Positions 14,795-18,059 of a stretch of 18,059 bases of DNA are shown piece after piece. The stretch covers positions 1 to 18,059 of the forward strand of contig JAZOLO010000020.1 in the NCBI GenBank assembly GCA_045653035.1, in the 5' to 3' direction. The notes under the pieces were generated by a model. The model saw nothing but the letters and a program-made list of their open reading frames with translations. It did not search any database and was not told the DNA's origin. A program made the translations under genes and the position numbers. The DNA is from RGIG6353 sp045653035. GTDB lineage: Bacteria > Bacillota > Clostridia > Oscillospirales > SIG627. The first letter of the stretch is position 1; each line of letters starts with the position of its first letter.

Positions 14795-14957
14795 ATATGT
14801 TACATACGGGATTAAGGCTTATCAGAATACAAATATGATAACCAATGTATCAGACGTATCGACAAATTTCTTTTTTACATTAAAACTGTGTGTTAAATTC
14901 ACCGTATTGAAATTATCACCCTGCCACCTCAACGATGTATTATCAGATATTTTATAA
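14742..14957 (+). CDS. Small protein resembling DUF6514, TTG start, overlapping the XRE gene
   Basis: A 71-residue frame starting at TTG 14742, with a near-perfect GAGGAGGT at 14726-14733 spaced 8 bases away, inside the XRE coding sequence. The pattern L-G-E-Y-V-T-Y-G-I-K-A-Y, then V-S-D-V-S-T, then L-S-P-C-H-L-N-D-V-L-S-D-I-L matches what I recall of DUF6514 proteins in Oscillospiraceae (function unknown). The F-F-F-T-L-K-L-C-V-K-F segment looks less conserved, so mild decay is possible. Coupled translation with the XRE gene suggests a two-gene unit. Confidence 0.55.
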   Translation: MTLFLPIREKLFHEELGEYVTYGIKAYQNTNMITNVSDVSTNFFFTLKLCVKFTVLKLSPCHLNDVLSDIL

Positions 14958-14964
14958 AACACAA

Positions 14965-14996
14965 GGCAGTAGGATTTTACTCCTACCGCCTTTTTT
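14965..14996. terminator. Shared terminator between the DUF6514-like gene and the large minus-strand gene
   Basis: GGCAGTAGGA (14965-14974) pairs with TCCTACCGCC (14981-14990). On the minus strand every position pairs, with one G-U. On the plus strand there is one A-C mismatch, but six T (14991-14996) follow. It lies between convergent genes and can serve both. Confidence 0.8.
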
Positions 14997-14998
14997 AC

Positions 14999-17900
14999 TT
15001 ACTCCAAAAAGTATTTCTCAAGAATGAATTCTTTTGCTTTTTCGTGTGCCTTGTCATAAGCTTCTTTTACTTTTTTAACAAGTTTCTCACTTGAACCCGA
15101 AGAATACATCAAGTTTGCAATTTTTTCAAGAGCTATTTGCCCTCTCTTTTGAGCAAAGGCTCTTGATTGTTCTGCGTTTAAGATATACTCTTCTTTTTTG
15201 TACTTGAATGATTTTACGGTGTTAGATGCAGGGAACACATCTTCTCCTGTGTCTTCGTACAACCTAAGTAAGAAGTCATCTACATCCGTTGTGGTTATTT
15301 TTGAATAATAGCCTGGAGAAATAGAACTTTCAATAATTCTTTCTCCAACACTACCGTATGTTTCTTCCTCTCCCCAGGCGTTGATTTGAGGCTCAAGAAG
15401 TTTACTTGCAAAGGGTATTTTCTTTGCAGACGTTTGAATAAATCTTTGCAGTTGATTATCAAAAAAGCCTGCACCCTTTTCAACGTAAACCATTCTCTGC
15501 TTGTTATCAATAAGACGAGTAATTTGACCGCCAAGAGTCGGTAATGCTTGACCTAAATAGCTTGTAAGCATTCCTAAAGGAATTGATACCCATTCACTTT
15601 CATTGTTGTATTTAGCATTTCTTATGGCATCGGATACACCTTGTAAAACCGACATTTCTACCATAGGGTCGACAATTCTCGAAAGCCCGTTCAAAATATC
15701 ACTTCCACTCACGCCCTCTTTTGAGAATAAATCGTACATTTCAGCCCCCACAAACAGAGGTAATGCAGTCGGCGAGAGCCAATCCAATGTATAAGAGGAG
15801 TCACCCACTTGAAGAGCATAAGACTGTTGACCTCTCATAGCATTGTAATTGTTCTTATCTTCCTCTTCTTCATCAGAAGCTCCAACTATCCATCCCATTG
15901 ATCTTAAAAATACGCCAAGAGCAACTATTGCCGTTCCTGTCAAACCCTTACTTAATGTGTCGATTGCTTCACTTGCTGATTTCTCACCTTTCCCAACATC
16001 GTGCAACGTTTCGTAAATTCCTTTCAACAAGCCTATCGGAGAATATTCTACGCCCTGTTTAGCAATGTTAATAGGAACATTAGTAAAAGGCAACATACCT
16101 TCAAGAAGAAGTCCTGCACCCTTTTTGGCTATGTTTTTGCTTCTTGACAATTCTCTCTTTGTTCTGTTAATTATATTTCCCAATTCGCTTGTTTGCCTAA
16201 ATGTTGCTATTTTAGACTCATTTATTGCATAAGCTCGAACCTTGTTTAACAGTTCATTTGCTTCAGTAGTTCCTGACATAAGGTAATCTGTATCAATATT
16301 TCTTGCGGTAATCAACTGTGCCAAACTGTCTTGATATGCACCTTTCAAAAACCACCAGTCTTCTGCTTCCAAAAACTCAAAATTCTTTCTTCGGATAAAT
16401 TCAAGAAGTTTGAATTTGAATATACTTCTCTTTTGCTGAATTTTATTTGCCATTTCGTATTTACCGCCCATTCCCGTGAGAACATCTCTCATAAGGTCAG
16501 CGTCACCTTTGGCAAATTCAATAGAATCTCTTGACTTTCTCAGAGACTTAGTTCGTTGCTCTTTAGGTATTGCTTTTTCGATAACTGCACCAACAAGATT
16601 TTTTACCTTTCGCACCGCCCAAAAGGACAAGTTGCCGTAAACGTTTCTTCCGTGTGTTCTTAGATTTCCGAGCATCGCAAGATATCTCCAAGCGTTCCAC
16701 TGGTCAAGAAGAGTAGATGGAATTTGGTCGGCGATATTCTGCTCAATTTTTGCTATTGCTATGTCTCGTTCCTCTTCGGTTTTTGCTTCGTACAGCTCTC
16801 TTAAAAAGTCGGAGTCAATTTCAATACCCTTGAATTTGTCACCCAACATTTCCTTGAATTCCTCATTCATCTGTTCAACAGACTTTTCGAGGTAATACAG
16901 AGTTCCGTCAGGTGTCATCTTCTTCAGCATCTTAACAGACTGCAATACTTGTGCAGATTTAGTGGCTTCAAGGGTAAGGTCACAAACAAGCTTCATTGCG
17001 AGCTTAAAGTCCTTTTTTGTTACTGCCTGATTGTAAAGCACCATTCCGTAAACAAAATCGTTCTTGTCAATCTTATTATCTCTTACAAGCTCGTTCCAAT
17101 TATTTATCGCTCCCTCAAAACCTAGTGTTTTTATTTTGTCGATAGCTTTTTGTTCGGCTTTTTTATCTGTAATAACCTCGTGTGCCATTTTGCCAAACAT
17201 AATCTCTCGTTCAAAATCACCTACAACTTCATTAGGAGTAATACCTGCTTCCAGTGCCGTTCTTGCAAACCAACTTATAGGCTCGGTGCTTGACCTCTTT
17301 TTAGGCACATCAATATCTCTTGCGGGTTTCTCGCCCTTTTGTATTGCTCCATACTTTTCAAGGGCAATATCCCATGCATCATCAAAAACTGCATCACTTT
17401 CCTTTTGTCGTTCAATAGTAGATACTTTTGTGTTGTTTTCGGCAAAAGAGTATTTTACATAGTTGCCTGAGTGATATATGCCATCGCCGAGAGGATGTCT
17501 GACTGTGTCGCTTCTTTGTGTTCCAAAAGGTAGTCTATCATCGCTTCTGTGTGTATCGGTTCTTTCAATGCTACCATTATACCCACTATCGCTTCTTTTT
17601 CCACTCCGTATTCTTTCAACCCTTGAATTAAAGCTTTCTGTTCCTCTGTTAGTACCATTTTTAATTTCTCCTATAATTTCTCTAATCAGTTCTTTGTTTT
17701 TTACAATATCAACTTTTTTGATAATTGTAAAATTGCCAAGAGAGTGATTTCTATAAACATAAAGGTAATTTGCTGAGTAAACATAATCAAAAGGCTTTAG
17801 TTTATTTTCGGATAACCCTGCGTTTTTCAACATAATTGCCTTTGATATTACTGCATATTCTTCAGCAGAAATATACAACTGATTTAATGAAGTTAATCCG

Positions 17901-18059
17901 TTGTCATTTCCTAAACCTATGTTGCCGAGTACATTTGAATTTACACCACCTGCATCTGTGCTATGAGTATACTCAGAAACCTTGAAATTGTCAATGGCAT
18001 CAGCATCGCCTTTCCAATAAGCTTTTCGTATATCTGAGAAAGTATCTCCAAATTCATAG
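14999..18059 (-). CDS. C-terminal part of a large phage/ICE polyvalent-type protein (5' end outside the window)
   Basis: At least 1,019 residues, open to the right edge with no stop; the TTG at 17878 is only an internal codon (visible residue 61). Numbering from the first visible residue, there is a compact domain with Y-V-Y-S-A-N-Y-L-Y-V-Y-R-N near 90, an Arg/Ser/Asp-rich linker (about 134-205) and a long helical region. W-N-A-W-R-Y-L-A-M-L-G-N-L-R-T-H-x-R-N lies at about 452-477. A C-terminal part has P-F-T-N-V-P-I-N-I-A-K and one hydrophobic stretch at about 706-726. This order matches, from recall, giant proteins of clostridial prophages and integrative elements carrying LPD-type domains, thought to enter cells with the element's DNA. 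No catalytic motif is visible here; any enzyme domains would lie upstream. Confidence 0.7.
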   Translation of the reverse strand, partial: YEFGDTFSDIRKAYWKGDADAIDNFKVSEYTHSTDAGGVNSNVLGNIGLGNDNGLTSLNQLYISAEEYAVISKAIMLKNAGLSENKLKPFDYVYSANYLYVYRNHSLGNFTIIKKVDIVKNKELIREIIGEIKNGTNRGTESFNSRVERIRSGKRSDSGYNGSIERTDTHRSDDRLPFGTQRSDTVRHPLGDGIYHSGNYVKYSFAENNTKVSTIERQKESDAVFDDAWDIALEKYGAIQKGEKPARDIDVPKKRSSTEPISWFARTALEAGITPNEVVGDFEREIMFGKMAHEVITDKKAEQKAIDKIKTLGFEGAINNWNELVRDNKIDKNDFVYGMVLYNQAVTKKDFKLAMKLVCDLTLEATKSAQVLQSVKMLKKMTPDGTLYYLEKSVEQMNEEFKEMLGDKFKGIEIDSDFLRELYEAKTEEERDIAIAKIEQNIADQIPSTLLDQWNAWRYLAMLGNLRTHGRNVYGNLSFWAVRKVKNLVGAVIEKAIPKEQRTKSLRKSRDSIEFAKGDADLMRDVLTGMGGKYEMANKIQQKRSIFKFKLLEFIRRKNFEFLEAEDWWFLKGAYQDSLAQLITARNIDTDYLMSGTTEANELLNKVRAYAINESKIATFRQTSELGNIINRTKRELSRSKNIAKKGAGLLLEGMLPFTNVPINIAKQGVEYSPIGLLKGIYETLHDVGKGEKSASEAIDTLSKGLTGTAIVALGVFLRSMGWIVGASDEEEEDKNNYNAMRGQQSYALQVGDSSYTLDWLSPTALPLFVGAEMYDLFSKEGVSGSDILNGLSRIVDPMVEMSVLQGVSDAIRNAKYNNESEWVSIPLGMLTSYLGQALPTLGGQITRLIDNKQRMVYVEKGAGFFDNQLQRFIQTSAKKIPFASKLLEPQINAWGEEETYGSVGERIIESSISPGYYSKITTTDVDDFLLRLYEDTGEDVFPASNTVKSFKYKKEEYILNAEQSRAFAQKRGQIALEKIANLMYSSGSSEKLVKKVKEAYDKAHEKAKEFILEKYFLE
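17455..17658 (-). CDS. Embedded 67-residue helical protein in another frame of the polyvalent gene
   Basis: This same-strand, out-of-frame ORF starts at ATG 17658 with AGGAG 10 to 14 bases upstream (complement of 17668-17672), a better initiation site than many genes here. The product reads as amphipathic helices: L-T-E-E-Q-K-A-L-I-Q-G-L, then E-A-I-V-G-I-M-V-A-L-K, then E-A-M-I-D-Y-L-L-E-H-K-E-A-T and D-I-L-S-A-M-A-Y-I-T. This style resembles small stand-alone proteins of phages and integrative elements. The host frame over it is a low-complexity linker. I do not know its function. It could be a real nested gene, or the relic of a gene overwritten when the large ORF fused across it. Confidence 0.45.
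   Translation of the reverse strand: MVLTEEQKALIQGLKEYGVEKEAIVGIMVALKEPIHTEAMIDYLLEHKEATQSDILSAMAYITQATM

Noticed and set aside
17876..17878. TTG as the start of a 959-residue protein
   Set aside because: The frame continues upstream without a stop to the window edge (60 more residues) and there is no ribosome binding site, so this is an internal Leu codon.

Overview
The window reads as a chromosomal segment of a low-to-moderate GC Firmicute, most likely an uncultured clostridial (Oscillospiraceae-like) gut bacterium. I infer this from the yhbY-nadD-yqeK-rsfS gene order, the rny/ymdB pair, AGGAGG-type ribosome binding sites, an LCP cell-wall protein, and the style of the prophage-like protein at the right end. 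This placement rests on recall; no database was searched.

Layout. (1) 159-6621, plus strand: a tight housekeeping operon rdgB - yhbY - nadD::yqeK fusion - LCP protein - rsfS - leuS. It combines nucleotide-pool cleaning, ribosome assembly and silencing, NAD synthesis, cell-wall glycopolymer attachment and leucyl-tRNA synthesis. A perfect 16-bp hairpin terminator closes it. (2) 6682-8532: a BRO-N (phage antirepressor/DinD-like) gene broken by an internal deletion that shifts the frame, followed by an unrecognised lipoprotein gene. (3) 8588-8897: rpsU (ribosomal protein S21, GTG start) with a consensus promoter and its own terminator. (4) 9026-10105: archaeal/fungal-type aspartate-semialdehyde dehydrogenase. 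(5) 10163-11281: a CDF metal exporter with a manganese-like site, ending at a shared convergent terminator. (6) 11386-13825, minus strand: ymdB and rny, each with a recognisable promoter. (7) 14030-14274: tRNA-Gly(TCC), tRNA-Arg(TCT) and tRNA-His(GTG) behind a strong promoter divergent from rny. (8) 14528-14957: an XRE regulator overlapped by a small TTG-start gene resembling DUF6514. (9) 14999-18059, minus strand: the 3' part of a very large phage/ICE 'polyvalent' type protein whose frame is still open at the right edge. A second small ORF (17455-17658) with its own strong ribosome binding site is embedded in another frame of it.

Most of the window is ordinary core genome. The places most worth a second look are the gene-within-gene in the polyvalent protein, the XRE/TTG-start overlap beside the tRNA array (a plausible mobile-element boundary), the collapsed BRO gene with its 12-bp palindrome, the ymdB leader (promoter, palindrome and terminator-like hairpin) and the NadD-YqeK fusion. 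I did not find a clearly new defence or other multi-gene system.
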